6,462 nucleotides of DNA from the NCBI GenBank assembly GCA_026397575.1, contig JAPLUP010000006.1:1-6462 (forward strand), read 5' to 3'. The stretch is from Candidatus Zixiibacteriota bacterium. GTDB lineage: Bacteria > Zixibacteria > MSB-5A5 > CAIYYT01. This document shows positions 1 through 6,413 of this stretch, in pieces. Below the pieces are notes generated by a model. The model was not told the origin of the DNA and made no database searches. It was given only the letters and a program-made list of their open reading frames with translations. The first letter of the stretch is position 1, and each line of letters begins with the position of its first letter. The translations under genes were made by a program, and so were the position numbers.

Positions 1-1671
1 CGCGGCGCCAACAGAGTTGCTATCGGGTGGCAGAAATATCTTTCGCGCGGACTTGCAGAAGGATTGCAGATTCGCAACCGCAAGGTGTAGTGAGTCCCGC
101 AAGGGATCACGTTCGACATAGCTACCGGCGAGAATGAAAACATTCTGCGCCGCAGCCAACATTTCCGCGACGCGCGATACTAGCGATACGTCGACATCGG
201 TGATTTTGGAACCCTTAGCTCCCGAGTATGCAGCGTTGGCTTTGCGGAAGTCGGCAATCTCGTTAGCGGTCAGCTTGAGGGCGGAAGCGTCGAATCGGGA
301 CAAACCCACCATCGCGTCGATGATACTGTGCAGCAACACGGCTGCCGTACCGGGTCTGTAAGTGACTTCCAACGTGGCCGTGCGATTACCGAGCGGCGTC
401 GGCAGCGGATTGAGCAAAATCACCTTCGCGTTGTGGCGTTTCACCGCGCGTTTGACTCGTAGCGAGGTGATCGGATTTTCCGAATGCAGGTCGGAACCAA
501 GCACGACAATGACGTCGGCGTTTTCAATATCCTTGAATTCTGCGTTATCGGATTCGATGCCGCGACTGCTAACTTCCTCACCCGGAGTCAGCCGACGACG
601 GCGATGGAAGCGGTGGTCGATATTGTTGGAGCCGATCACACGCCGCAGTAAGCGTTGGAATGCGTAGATTTCCTCGTTGGTTCTAATGTCACCGATGAAG
701 CCAAAGAAACCGCTGCCGGAAAGCTTGGATTTGATGTCATCAGTCTGCTTTTTGATCAAAGTTAGCGCCTCTTCCCAGCCGGTTTCCACCAATTCTCCTG
801 AGCGTCTCACCATCGGGCGCTTTATGCGATCCGCACTGGCGACATACTGGTAGCCATAGCGACCGATATCACAGAGAAACCCGTTATCAATGTTTTCGTT
901 GGCGTTGCTGGTGGCGCGGAACAGTTTATTGTGGAAATTCCAAAGCTTCATGTTGCAACCGTCAGGGCAATGCGGGCAGATCACGCTGGTCTGTTTGGTC
1001 AGCCAGACGCGGACTTTGTAGCGCCAGTCGTCGTTGGTCAGAGCACCGACCGGACAATATTCGACGACGTTGCCGGAATAGAGATTGCGAATCTCGCGTC
1101 CGGGTGGCGGCAAGATCTCCGTATGATAGCTGCGCTGATAAGCGCCGAGATCGTCTTCAAACGCGATTTCGTCGACAATACGGGTGCAGCGATAGCAGTG
1201 GATGCAGCGATTCTGATTGCGAATGATCTCCGGGCCGATTGACAAATCGTCGAAGGTTGAGTTGGCATCGACAATGACGCGATGCTTAGGCTCATGCTGA
1301 CGGCTGTAATCAAGACCGTACTTGAAAGTCAGATTTTGCAGATCACACTCGCCCCCCTTGTCGCAGGTAGGGCAATCGAGTGGATGATGCGCCAGAATAA
1401 ATTCGAGGACGCCCTGCCGCGCCTTGATGGTTTTGGGCGAGTCGGTGTGCACGATCATGCCCTCGGCGGCAACTGTGGCGCAGGCAACCTGTAGCTTGGG
1501 TAGCTTCTCGATCTCAACGAGGCAGATACGGCATGCGCCTACCGGCACCAGTTGCGGATGCCAGCAGAAGACAGGGATATCAATGCCCGCGGCCAGTGAT
1601 GCCTGCAACACCGTCTGTCCTTTGGTAACGGGAATCTGTTGACCGTTGACGGTGATATTAAAATCGCTCAT
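1..1671 (-). CDS. nuoG: NADH-quinone oxidoreductase subunit G, N-terminal 557 residues (cut by left edge)
   Basis: This is the large Fe-S subunit of complex I, which carries electrons from NuoE/F toward NuoB on the cytoplasmic arm. The frame is open from ATG at 1671 to base 1. Residues 1-80 are a 2Fe-2S ferredoxin domain with Cys36, Cys47, Cys50 and Cys64. The N5 cluster ligands are His96, Cys100, Cys103 and Cys109. The N4 ligands are Cys156, Cys159, Cys162 and Cys206. Cys232, Cys235, Cys239 and Cys267 (CxxCx3Cx27C) match the N7 cluster, which E. coli and Thermus have and mitochondria lack. From about residue 225 the molybdopterin-oxidoreductase-like fold begins; family knowledge says it is normally non-catalytic in NuoG. 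The start overlaps the nuoF stop as ATGA, which suggests translational coupling. Usual family lengths are well above 557, so the C-terminal part lies outside. No frameshift was seen. Confidence 0.96.
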   Translation of the reverse strand, partial: MSDFNITVNGQQIPVTKGQTVLQASLAAGIDIPVFCWHPQLVPVGACRICLVEIEKLPKLQVACATVAAEGMIVHTDSPKTIKARQGVLEFILAHHPLDCPTCDKGGECDLQNLTFKYGLDYSRQHEPKHRVIVDANSTFDDLSIGPEIIRNQNRCIHCYRCTRIVDEIAFEDDLGAYQRSYHTEILPPPGREIRNLYSGNVVEYCPVGALTNDDWRYKVRVWLTKQTSVICPHCPDGCNMKLWNFHNKLFRATSNANENIDNGFLCDIGRYGYQYVASADRIKRPMVRRSGELVETGWEEALTLIKKQTDDIKSKLSGSGFFGFIGDIRTNEEIYAFQRLLRRVIGSNNIDHRFHRRRRLTPGEEVSSRGIESDNAEFKDIENADVIVVLGSDLHSENPITSLRVKRAVKRHNAKVILLNPLPTPLGNRTATLEVTYRPGTAAVLLHSIIDAMVGLSRFDASALKLTANEIADFRKANAAYSGAKGSKITDVDVSLVSRVAEMLAAAQNVFILAGSYVERDPLRDSLHLAVANLQSFCKSARKIFLPPDSNSVGAA

Positions 1672-2957
1672 TTCGCTCTCAATTTGAACTCTGACCGAAC
1701 CTTGCACTTGCCGTGTTCGATGTGATAGACATACTCATCACGGAACAACTTGATAGTCGAAATCACCGGTACGGCAGCGGCATCCCCCAACGGGCAGATC
1801 GTGTTGCCCTCGATGTTGTCGGCGATGTCCAAGAGCGTATCGATGTCTTCCATTTTGCCATGACCGGCCTCGATACGACGCAGAATTTCGTACATCCAGC
1901 CGGTACCCTGCCGACAGGGGGTGCACTTACCGCAGGATTCGTGCATATAGAAATGCGCCAAGATCTCCGCCACCCAGACAATGCAGGTTTCTTCGTGCAT
2001 CACGATTATCGCACCGGAGCCAAGCATTGATCCGGCAGCGGCGACAGATTCGAAATCCAATTTGGTGTCGATCTTGTCAGGGAGCAGAAGCGGTGTAGAC
2101 GAACCTCCAGGGATGATAGCTTTCAGTGGCCTGTCATCGAGAATGCCACCGGCAAGGCCGTAGACTAAGTCCCGCAAAGAGTAGCCAAGTTCAAGTTCAT
2201 AGTTGCCGGGCTTCTTTACATGGCCGGAGACGGAAAAGATGCGAGTGCCTTTGGATTTCTCAGTGCCGAGACCGGCGAACCATTGCGCACCTTTCATAAC
2301 GATGTGCGGGAGATTGGCAAGCGTCTCGACGTTGTTAATGATGGTGGGACAATTGTAAAGCCCTTCAACAGCCGGGAACGGCGGCTTGAGGCGCGCCAGA
2401 CCCTTGTCCCCCTCAAGAGAACTCAAGAGCGCGGTTTCCTCGCCACAGATATAGGCGCCGCCGCCGCGATGGACGACGATATCAAGATCGTAGCCACTGC
2501 CGAGAATGTTTTTGCCGAGGAAGCCTTTCGCGTACGCATCATCGATGGCCTTGGACATCCGCACTTGACTAACGTCATATTCACCCCGGATGTAGAAGAA
2601 CGCCGTGTGACAGCCGATGGCATAGGACGCAATCATCATACCTTCGACGACCGCATGTGGATCGCCTTCAAGCAGCACGCGGTCCTTGCAAGTGCCGGGT
2701 TCGGATTCATCGGCGTTGCAGCAGAGATATTTGGGCTTCGGCGAATCTTTGGGCACGAAGCTCCATTTCATGCCGGCCGGAAAACCGGCGCCACCGCGAC
2801 CACGCAAGCCGGAATCTTTGACAATCTGAATCAGATCAGCGGAAGCGATTTCTTTCAGCACCTTCTGCCACGCTTGATAAGCACCATGCTCGATGGCACG
2901 TTCTATCGTGTGCTGCTGCGGATCGCTGACGTATTGGGTTAACAGTTTAGTTTCCAT
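1668..2957 (-). CDS. nuoF: NADH-quinone oxidoreductase subunit F (NADH- and FMN-binding)
   Basis: NuoF is the entry point of complex I: it oxidises NADH through FMN and passes electrons to cluster N3 and, through NuoE, to N1a. The 429 residues are a normal full length. The glycine-rich FMN/NADH motif RGRGGAGFP is at 52-60, and the conserved NADESEPGT is at 81-89. A second nucleotide-site motif, GGGAYICGEETAL, is at 165-177. A SLBB-type region follows at about 240-330. The N3 4Fe-4S ligands are Cys342, Cys345 and Cys348 (SCGKCTPC) plus Cys388 in the TICPLGD motif. ATG at 2957 lies 5 nt after the nuoE stop. The ribosome site is weak, so translation probably depends on coupling to nuoE. The stop overlaps the nuoG start. 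HoxF or a formate dehydrogenase subunit would share these motifs, but the nuoA-G context settles the call. Confidence 0.98.
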   Translation of the reverse strand: METKLLTQYVSDPQQHTIERAIEHGAYQAWQKVLKEIASADLIQIVKDSGLRGRGGAGFPAGMKWSFVPKDSPKPKYLCCNADESEPGTCKDRVLLEGDPHAVVEGMMIASYAIGCHTAFFYIRGEYDVSQVRMSKAIDDAYAKGFLGKNILGSGYDLDIVVHRGGGAYICGEETALLSSLEGDKGLARLKPPFPAVEGLYNCPTIINNVETLANLPHIVMKGAQWFAGLGTEKSKGTRIFSVSGHVKKPGNYELELGYSLRDLVYGLAGGILDDRPLKAIIPGGSSTPLLLPDKIDTKLDFESVAAAGSMLGSGAIIVMHEETCIVWVAEILAHFYMHESCGKCTPCRQGTGWMYEILRRIEAGHGKMEDIDTLLDIADNIEGNTICPLGDAAAVPVISTIKLFRDEYVYHIEHGKCKVRSEFKLRAK

Positions 2958-2962
2958 CGGCT

Positions 2963-3439
2963 CTATTTCTGACTCCGGAATTCATCAATCAGGCGGTCGA
3001 CTTTTTCGACCGTCAAGTTTTCGTAGTAGTGTGCGTTGACCTGCATCATCGGAGCGGTTGTGCAACTGCCAAGACATTCGGCTTCGACAACGGTGAACAA
3101 ACCGTCCGCCGTGATTTCGCCCAACTCGACATTCAGTTTGTCCAGCAAATATGCAGTCAGGTGATGCGAACCGAGCAACGCACAGGAGATATTGCGGCAG
3201 ACCTGAATCAGATACCTGCCGCGTTTGGCCTTGGGAAACATTGTGTAGAATGACGCCGCCTCGGCGACTTCAACAAACTTCACCTCCAATACCTGCGCGA
3301 TTTCCTCATACATCTGGTCACTTAGATAACCATGCTCTTCATAGGCGACATGCAGCGCAGGAAGAATCGCCGATCGGACTTTGGGATAGCGCTTGGCGGT
3401 TTGTGAAATCTGTAACTTGGCCGAATCTGATAAGATCAT
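2963..3439 (-). CDS. nuoE: NADH-quinone oxidoreductase subunit E (2Fe-2S, 24 kDa type)
   Basis: NuoE is the thioredoxin-fold 2Fe-2S subunit that pairs with NuoF in the NADH dehydrogenase module and holds cluster N1a. The protein has 158 residues, usual for the family. An N-terminal helical region (about 1-70) contains the family segment LEVKFVEVAEAASFYTMF at 51-68. The four cluster ligands are Cys81 and Cys86 (CRNISC), then Cys122 and Cys126 (CLGSC), the expected Cx4C...Cx3C pattern. ATG at 3439 overlaps the nuoD stop as ATGA, and a good Shine-Dalgarno (GAGGTG, about 5 nt upstream) supports this start. The gene is followed by nuoF after 5 nt. The same fold occurs in HoxE and in hydrogenase or formate dehydrogenase diaphorases; the surrounding nuo genes make complex I the clear assignment. 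Confidence 0.97.
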   Translation of the reverse strand: MILSDSAKLQISQTAKRYPKVRSAILPALHVAYEEHGYLSDQMYEEIAQVLEVKFVEVAEAASFYTMFPKAKRGRYLIQVCRNISCALLGSHHLTAYLLDKLNVELGEITADGLFTVVEAECLGSCTTAPMMQVNAHYYENLTVEKVDRLIDEFRSQK

Positions 3440-4605
3440 CTGTCCACCTCGCCAAGCACAATGTCAATTGAGCCTATGCACGCGATGACATCCGCCAGCA
3501 GTCTGCCGACCACGAGTTTCGATAGCGCCGAGATATTGACGAAGCTCGGTGGCCGTACGCGCATTCGATATGGCATGGTACCGCCGTCGGAAACGATGTA
3601 GTACCCTAACTCCCCTTTGGGAGACTCGATCGTCACGTACACTTCGCCTTTCGGAGGGTGGAAGCCTTCGGTAACCAATTTGAAGTGATAAATCATGGCT
3701 TCCATCTGGAAGAGCGCTTCTTCCTTGGTGGGTAGGACGACGCCCGGCACGCGCGCCAGATAGCGGCCTTCCGGCATACCGTCCATTGCCTGCTGGATAA
3801 TGCGCAGGCTCTGTCGCATTTCCTCGAGGCGAACCTGATATCGCGCGAAACAATCGGAAGCTTGCTGAGTCGGTATTTCAAAATCAAACTTCTCGTAGCT
3901 GGAATAGGGTCTGGCTTTGCGCAGGTCGTGTTTGACACCGGCGGCTCGCAGCATGGGACCCGTGATTCCCGACTTGATGGCCTCTTCCTTGCTGATCACA
4001 CCAACGCCGATAGTGCGGTTACGCCAGATGCGGTTGTTGGTCAGGATGTTTTCGTATTCCTGGAAGCGTACCGGAAAAGTCTTGAGAACCTTGCGCACCA
4101 TCGGCTCGAAGTCATCTGGCAAGTCATCCGCCAATCCACCGATGCGAAAATAGGTGGACATCATTCGCTGGCCGGAAACGGCTTCATAGATGGTAAGCAG
4201 GTCCTCGCGTTCGCGAAAGACGTAGAGCAACATGCTCATGGCGCCGATATCAAGCGCATGCGTACCGAGCCAGACCAGATGCGAATTAAGCCGCGTGATT
4301 TCCGTGAGCAGAACCCTCGCCCACTGCGCTTTTGGTGGCGCTTCGACGCCAAGCAACTTCTCGACCGCCAGACAATAACCGAGATTGTTCGACATCGGCG
4401 CGAGATAGTCCATGCGATCGGTCATCGGAATAACCTTATAGTACAGCTTCGCTTCCGCGGTCTTCTCGATACCGGTATGCAAATAGCCGACTTCGGGAGT
4501 GCATTTTATGACTACCTCGCCGTCAAGCTCCAGGACCACACGCAGAACGCCGTGGGTCGCCGGATGCTGAGGACCAAGGTTGACGGTCATCGTCTCAGTT
4601 TGCAC
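3436..4605 (-). CDS. nuoD: NADH-quinone oxidoreductase subunit D (49 kDa type)
   Basis: NuoD forms the quinone-binding pocket with NuoB and is related to the large subunit of NiFe hydrogenases, without the metal site. The 389 residues include the N-terminal signature LGPQHPATHGVLRV at 10-23 and the 49 kDa signature YLHTGIEKTAE at 41-51. His18 and Tyr67 are 49 residues apart, matching the pair that contacts the quinone headgroup in Thermus Nqo4 (His38/Tyr87) and bovine enzyme (His59/Tyr108). The C terminus, SIDIVLGEVDR, is the usual family ending. The start is taken as GTG at 4605, which shares its G with the nuoC TAG stop (TAGTG); GGAGG lies about 10 nt upstream. An in-frame ATG five codons later is a possible alternative. 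nuoC and nuoD are separate, not fused as in E. coli. Confidence 0.97.
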   Translation of the reverse strand: MQTETMTVNLGPQHPATHGVLRVVLELDGEVVIKCTPEVGYLHTGIEKTAEAKLYYKVIPMTDRMDYLAPMSNNLGYCLAVEKLLGVEAPPKAQWARVLLTEITRLNSHLVWLGTHALDIGAMSMLLYVFREREDLLTIYEAVSGQRMMSTYFRIGGLADDLPDDFEPMVRKVLKTFPVRFQEYENILTNNRIWRNRTIGVGVISKEEAIKSGITGPMLRAAGVKHDLRKARPYSSYEKFDFEIPTQQASDCFARYQVRLEEMRQSLRIIQQAMDGMPEGRYLARVPGVVLPTKEEALFQMEAMIYHFKLVTEGFHPPKGEVYVTIESPKGELGYYIVSDGGTMPYRMRVRPPSFVNISALSKLVVGRLLADVIACIGSIDIVLGEVDR

Positions 4606-5105
4606 TACTTGATGACCTCCGGTGGCAAATCCTTGTTGTATGTGAATTGCGGGGTTTCGTAGGTCAGCGGATAGTCTTTGCGAAGCGGATGTCCCTCGAA
4701 TTCATCCCAGAGCAGGATGCGGCGCAAGTCGGGATGACCGTCGAAAGATATGCCGAACAGATCAAATACTTCCCGCTCCAGCCAATTGGCAGTATCCCAT
4801 TCGCCGGTGAGCGTCGGCACCGATTCTTTGTCGGCGACGTGTACTTTGAATCGGACGTACTCCGTCAAGTCGTAGGAGTACAGATGGTAGATCACTTCAA
4901 AACGCTGCTCGCGCTCAGGCCAATCGGTTGCGGTGATATCGGATAGATGCACGTATTTCAGTGCGATGTCGTCACGGAGAAAACGCGTCAGTGCGACAAT
5001 CGCTGACTTGTCAACGGCAAACGCCAACTCACCAAAGCTCTCGGTGGTTGCGAGTATCTTGTCGCCGAACTGGGCTGTAACTCGTTCGCGGGTGACGTTA
5101 TTCAT
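4605..5105 (-). CDS. nuoC: NADH-quinone oxidoreductase subunit C (30 kDa type)
   Basis: NuoC is a cofactor-free structural subunit of the connecting module; it packs against NuoD and NuoB. The protein has 166 residues, typical for a stand-alone NuoC. The core RFEVIYHLYSY is at 68-78. The 30 kDa signature runs through NWLEREVFDLFGISFDGHP at 107-125 and continues into LRRILL. It is followed by the conserved FEGHPLRKDYPL at 136-147. The C-terminal tail is short. ATG at 5105 is preceded by only a weak ribosome site (GGTAAG, about 9 nt upstream). This matters because the 65 nt gap from nuoB rules out simple stop-start coupling. The stop codon overlaps the nuoD GTG by one base. Confidence 0.96.
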   Translation of the reverse strand: MNNVTRERVTAQFGDKILATTESFGELAFAVDKSAIVALTRFLRDDIALKYVHLSDITATDWPEREQRFEVIYHLYSYDLTEYVRFKVHVADKESVPTLTGEWDTANWLEREVFDLFGISFDGHPDLRRILLWDEFEGHPLRKDYPLTYETPQFTYNKDLPPEVIK

Positions 5106-5170
5106 CCGTTAAGCTTACCGATAATTCCCATCTAAGTCAGAACCGCAAGGGTTCTGGCATACAAATCTGC
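5106..5170 (-). other. nuoB-nuoC intergenic gap with hairpin
   Basis: This 65 nt gap is the only sizeable one inside the nuoA-G block. It contains a perfect 7 bp hairpin, described separately, and the weak nuoC ribosome site. No short reading frame with a convincing start was seen. The gap could hold an mRNA processing or stability element that adjusts expression of nuoA-B relative to nuoC-G, but this is inference from position alone. Confidence 0.6.
5138..5156 (-). repeat. Perfect inverted repeat between nuoB and nuoC
   Basis: CAGAACC (5138-5144) and GGTTCTG (5150-5156) are perfect 7 nt inverted repeats with a 5 nt loop. In the nuo transcript they would form a hairpin about 14 nt after the nuoB stop. 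No T-run follows on the minus strand, so it does not look like a classical intrinsic terminator. Possible roles are an RNA processing or protection site, or one copy of a dispersed palindromic repeat. Only one complete copy is present in this window, so the repeat idea cannot be tested here. Confidence 0.6.
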
Positions 5171-5662
5171 TTAGGCGCTCTGCCTGGAATCGCCTTTGAG
5201 CTTCTCCTGATCGATCAACTTCTGCAGCTTCACGATGCCATCGATCAACTGCTCCGGTCGCGGCGGGCAACCGGGAACATAGATATCGACCGGCACGATT
5301 TTGTCGACGCCCTGCAAAATGGCGTAGTTGTTGAAAATACCGCCACAAGACGCACAAGCGCCCATGGAGATCACCCATTTCGGATTGGGCATTTGATCGT
5401 AAAGCCGTTTGAGCACCGGCGCCATCTTGTTTGAGACTCTGCCGGCTACTATCATCAAATCCGCCTGCCGTGGCGAGGCGCGCATAACTTCCATGCCAAA
5501 ACGGGAAAGGTCGTACTTGGGGCCAAAGCTTGACATCATTTCGATCGCACAGCACGCCAGCCCGAAGCCAAACGGCCAGGTCGACCGCTTGCGCGCCCAG
5601 TTAACCACCTTCTCGGCGGTAGCCAGAATTATGCCATCAGGAATCTTCTCTTCTAATCCCAT
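5171..5662 (-). CDS. nuoB: NADH-quinone oxidoreductase subunit B (cluster N2)
   Basis: NuoB (PSST type) carries the terminal 4Fe-4S cluster N2, which reduces quinone at the interface with NuoD. The 163 residues are a typical length. The adjacent cysteines Cys37 and Cys38 ([10 protein letters not shown]) and the later Cys103 and Cys132 have the same spacing (65 and 29 residues) as the N2 ligands Cys45/46/111/140 of Thermus Nqo6. Other family landmarks are [12 protein letters not shown] at 63-74, [10 protein letters not shown] at 99-108 and the [10 protein letters not shown] motif at 130-139. ATG at 5662 lies inside the end of nuoA (10 nt overlap), with AAGGGAG about 7 nt upstream, so both the start and coupling to nuoA are well supported. 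Related small hydrogenase subunits exist, but the spacing and context are those of complex I. Confidence 0.98.
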   Translation of the reverse strand: MGLEEKIPDGIILATAEKVVNWARKRSTWPFGFGLACCAIEMMSSFGPKYDLSRFGMEVMRASPRQADLMIVAGRVSNKMAPVLKRLYDQMPNPKWVISMGACASCGGIFNNYAILQGVDKIVPVDIYVPGCPPRPEQLIDGIVKLQKLIDQEKLKGDSRQSA

Positions 5663-6015
5663 TTGATCGCTCCCTTCTTAACGATATATACGTAGCCGAC
5701 CAGAAGGATAAGAACGAAGATGACCATTTCGACCAGTCCAAACAAGCCAAGTTGCTTGTAGTTGACCGCCCATGGGAAGAGGAAGACCGTCTCCAAGTCA
5801 AAAACGATGAACAGGATCGCAACCAGATAGAATTTGACGGAAAAGCGGTGACGAGTGTCGGTGGTAACTTCGATGCCGCATTCGTATGCTTCGTCTTTAA
5901 CGCGGCTTTTCGAACGCCTCCCCAACATGGCCGAAACGCCGAACATGAAGGCCCCGATGATGATCGCCAGTACGATTTGAAAAAAGATAGGAAAATAGGT
6001 CTCGAAACTGCTCAG
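5653..6015 (-). CDS. nuoA: NADH-quinone oxidoreductase subunit A, probable CTG start
   Basis: NuoA (ND3 type) is a small membrane subunit next to the quinone site. With the start chosen here it has 120 residues, close to the family norm. Three membrane segments are visible: about 7-31, 62-84 and 91-112. The loop after the first carries YECGIE (44-49), whose Cys46 matches the conserved loop cysteine of ND3. [15 protein letters not shown] (61-75) holds the conserved acidic pair in the second segment, and Glu96 is the conserved third-segment glutamate. There is no in-frame ATG or GTG near the expected N terminus. CTG at 6015 lies exactly 5 nt after GGGAGG. An upstream TTG at 6072 would add 19 residues that do not resemble NuoA, and it lacks an obvious ribosome site. 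The gene identity is firm; the start codon is inferred. Confidence 0.93.
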   Translation of the reverse strand: MSSFETYFPIFFQIVLAIIIGAFMFGVSAMLGRRSKSRVKDEAYECGIEVTTDTRHRFSVKFYLVAILFIVFDLETVFLFPWAVNYKQLGLFGLVEMVIFVLILLVGYVYIVKKGAIKWD

Positions 6016-6020
6016 GCAAT

Positions 6021-6026
6021 CCTCCC
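6021..6026 (-). promoter_or_regulatory. Shine-Dalgarno that sets the nuoA start
   Basis: GGGAGG on the minus strand is followed by ATTGC and then the in-frame CTG at 6015-6013. It is the strongest ribosome site seen near any gene in the window and is correctly spaced for CTG. It is too far from the upstream in-frame TTG codons, and on the wrong side of them, to serve those. It is therefore the main evidence for a non-ATG start of nuoA. Confidence 0.65.
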
Positions 6027-6060
6027 AAACTATTGCGTGGGAAGGTAGGATTTTTCCCAA
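6021..6060 (-). promoter_or_regulatory. nuoA leader with two competing hairpins
   Basis: Read on the minus strand, three short segments follow one another: TTGGGAA (6060-6054), TTCCCA (6043-6038) and TTTGGGAGG (6029-6021). The middle segment can pair with the first (6 bp, 10 nt loop) or with the third (TCCCA with TGGGA, 5 bp, 10 nt loop). The second pairing would cover part of the nuoA Shine-Dalgarno. The stems are short, so this is only a candidate switch. It would work only if transcription begins upstream of 6060. Confidence 0.3.
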
Positions 6061-6069
6061 GCAAGTCAA
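6042..6069 (-). promoter_or_regulatory. Weak candidate promoter for nuoA
   Basis: On the minus strand, TTGACT (6069-6064) is a 5/6 match to the -35 consensus. It is followed after 16 nt by TACCTT (6047-6042), a poor match to the -10 box. Transcription would start near 6035 and leave about 20 nt before the CTG start. The position is sensible for an operon promoter, but the -10 box is weak. The real promoter could lie elsewhere, for example upstream of the epimerase remnant. Confidence 0.25.
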
Positions 6070-6122
6070 CAACTATTTGGCTGGAAAACCCGACGAAAGC
6101 TGTGGATTTTGCTTGCCAGAGG

Positions 6123-6296
6123 CTACTCCGTCTCTTCCAGTTCGATCAGCACGCCACCGGTTGATTCGGGATGGACAAATGCGATTTTGTGACCGCCTGC
6201 ACCGACTCGGGGTTGCTCGTCTATCAAACGGGTTCCCTGTTGCTTAAGGCGTGCCAGTTCGGCGGCAATGTCAGTGACTCCGAGGCAGGCACGGTG
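6123..6296 (-). pseudogene. Methylmalonyl-CoA epimerase, C-terminal remnant
   Basis: Methylmalonyl-CoA epimerase interconverts the R and S forms of methylmalonyl-CoA in propionate metabolism and belongs to the VOC fold superfamily. The minus-strand frame ending at TAG 6125-6123 encodes 57 residues that match the family's last third closely: HRACLGVTDIAAEL at 1-14, LIDEQPRVGAGGHKIAFVHP at 24-43, then STGGVLIELEE. Glu52 corresponds to the C-terminal metal ligand. The usual HH pair, whose second His is a metal ligand, reads HR here (CGT, one base from CAT). There is no ATG, GTG or TTG start. An in-frame TGA lies at 6317-6315, and no epimerase N terminus is recognisable further upstream. The family is about 130-150 residues, so more than half is missing. 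A true deletion is most likely, but an assembly join cannot be excluded. Its stop is 107 nt before the nuoA CTG. Confidence 0.8.
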
Positions 6297-6349
6297 CTGG
6301 CGGCTGCAAGATCGTCAAAAGGGCGAATCGGTGACACCGCAAAAAGTTA

Positions 6350-6377
6350 TTGACAACTAGCGGTGAGGAGCTATGAT
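6350..6377 (+). promoter_or_regulatory. Strong sigma70-like promoter facing right
   Basis: TTGACA (6350-6355) is a perfect -35 box. After a 16 nt spacer comes TATGAT (6372-6377), a 5/6 match to the -10 consensus. Transcription would begin near 6384 and run out of the right edge, divergent from the nuo genes. No gene is visible yet on the plus strand, so the target must start at or beyond the edge. An ATG at 6373 overlaps the -10 box and could not be translated from this promoter. Confidence 0.6.
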
Positions 6378-6387
6378 TGGTGTTCAA

Positions 6388-6413
6388 GGAATTGGACAAC
6401 CTTGTCCGATTCC
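6388..6413. promoter_or_regulatory. 26 bp palindrome, candidate operator
   Basis: GGAATTGGACAA (6388-6399), a CC centre, then TTGTCCGATTCC (6402-6413) form a 12 bp inverted repeat with one mismatch (T6393 opposite G6408, a wobble pair in RNA). It begins about 4 nt after the predicted start of the rightward transcript, a typical repressor position. No T-run follows on either strand, so a terminator is unlikely. I do not recognise the half-site as that of a specific regulator. It could also act as a 5' stabilising hairpin in the mRNA. Confidence 0.6.

Noticed and set aside
90..110. Imperfect inverted repeat inside nuoG sharing CCCTTGCGG with the nuoB-nuoC hairpin
   Set aside because: It lies within well-formed coding sequence, the stem is broken by mismatches, and a 9 nt match is not enough to call a second repeat copy.
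2220..2942. 240-codon open frame on the plus strand opposite nuoF
   Set aside because: It is fully antisense to nuoF, with no ribosome site or recognisable domain. It is a composition shadow.
3862..4662. 266-codon open frame on the plus strand opposite nuoD
   Set aside because: It lies antisense to a highly conserved gene, its translation resembles no family I know, and it crosses the nuoD-nuoC junction. It is a shadow of nuoD codon use.
6171..6353. 60-codon plus-strand frame over the epimerase remnant
   Set aside because: It is antisense to a clear protein match and has no ribosome site or family resemblance.
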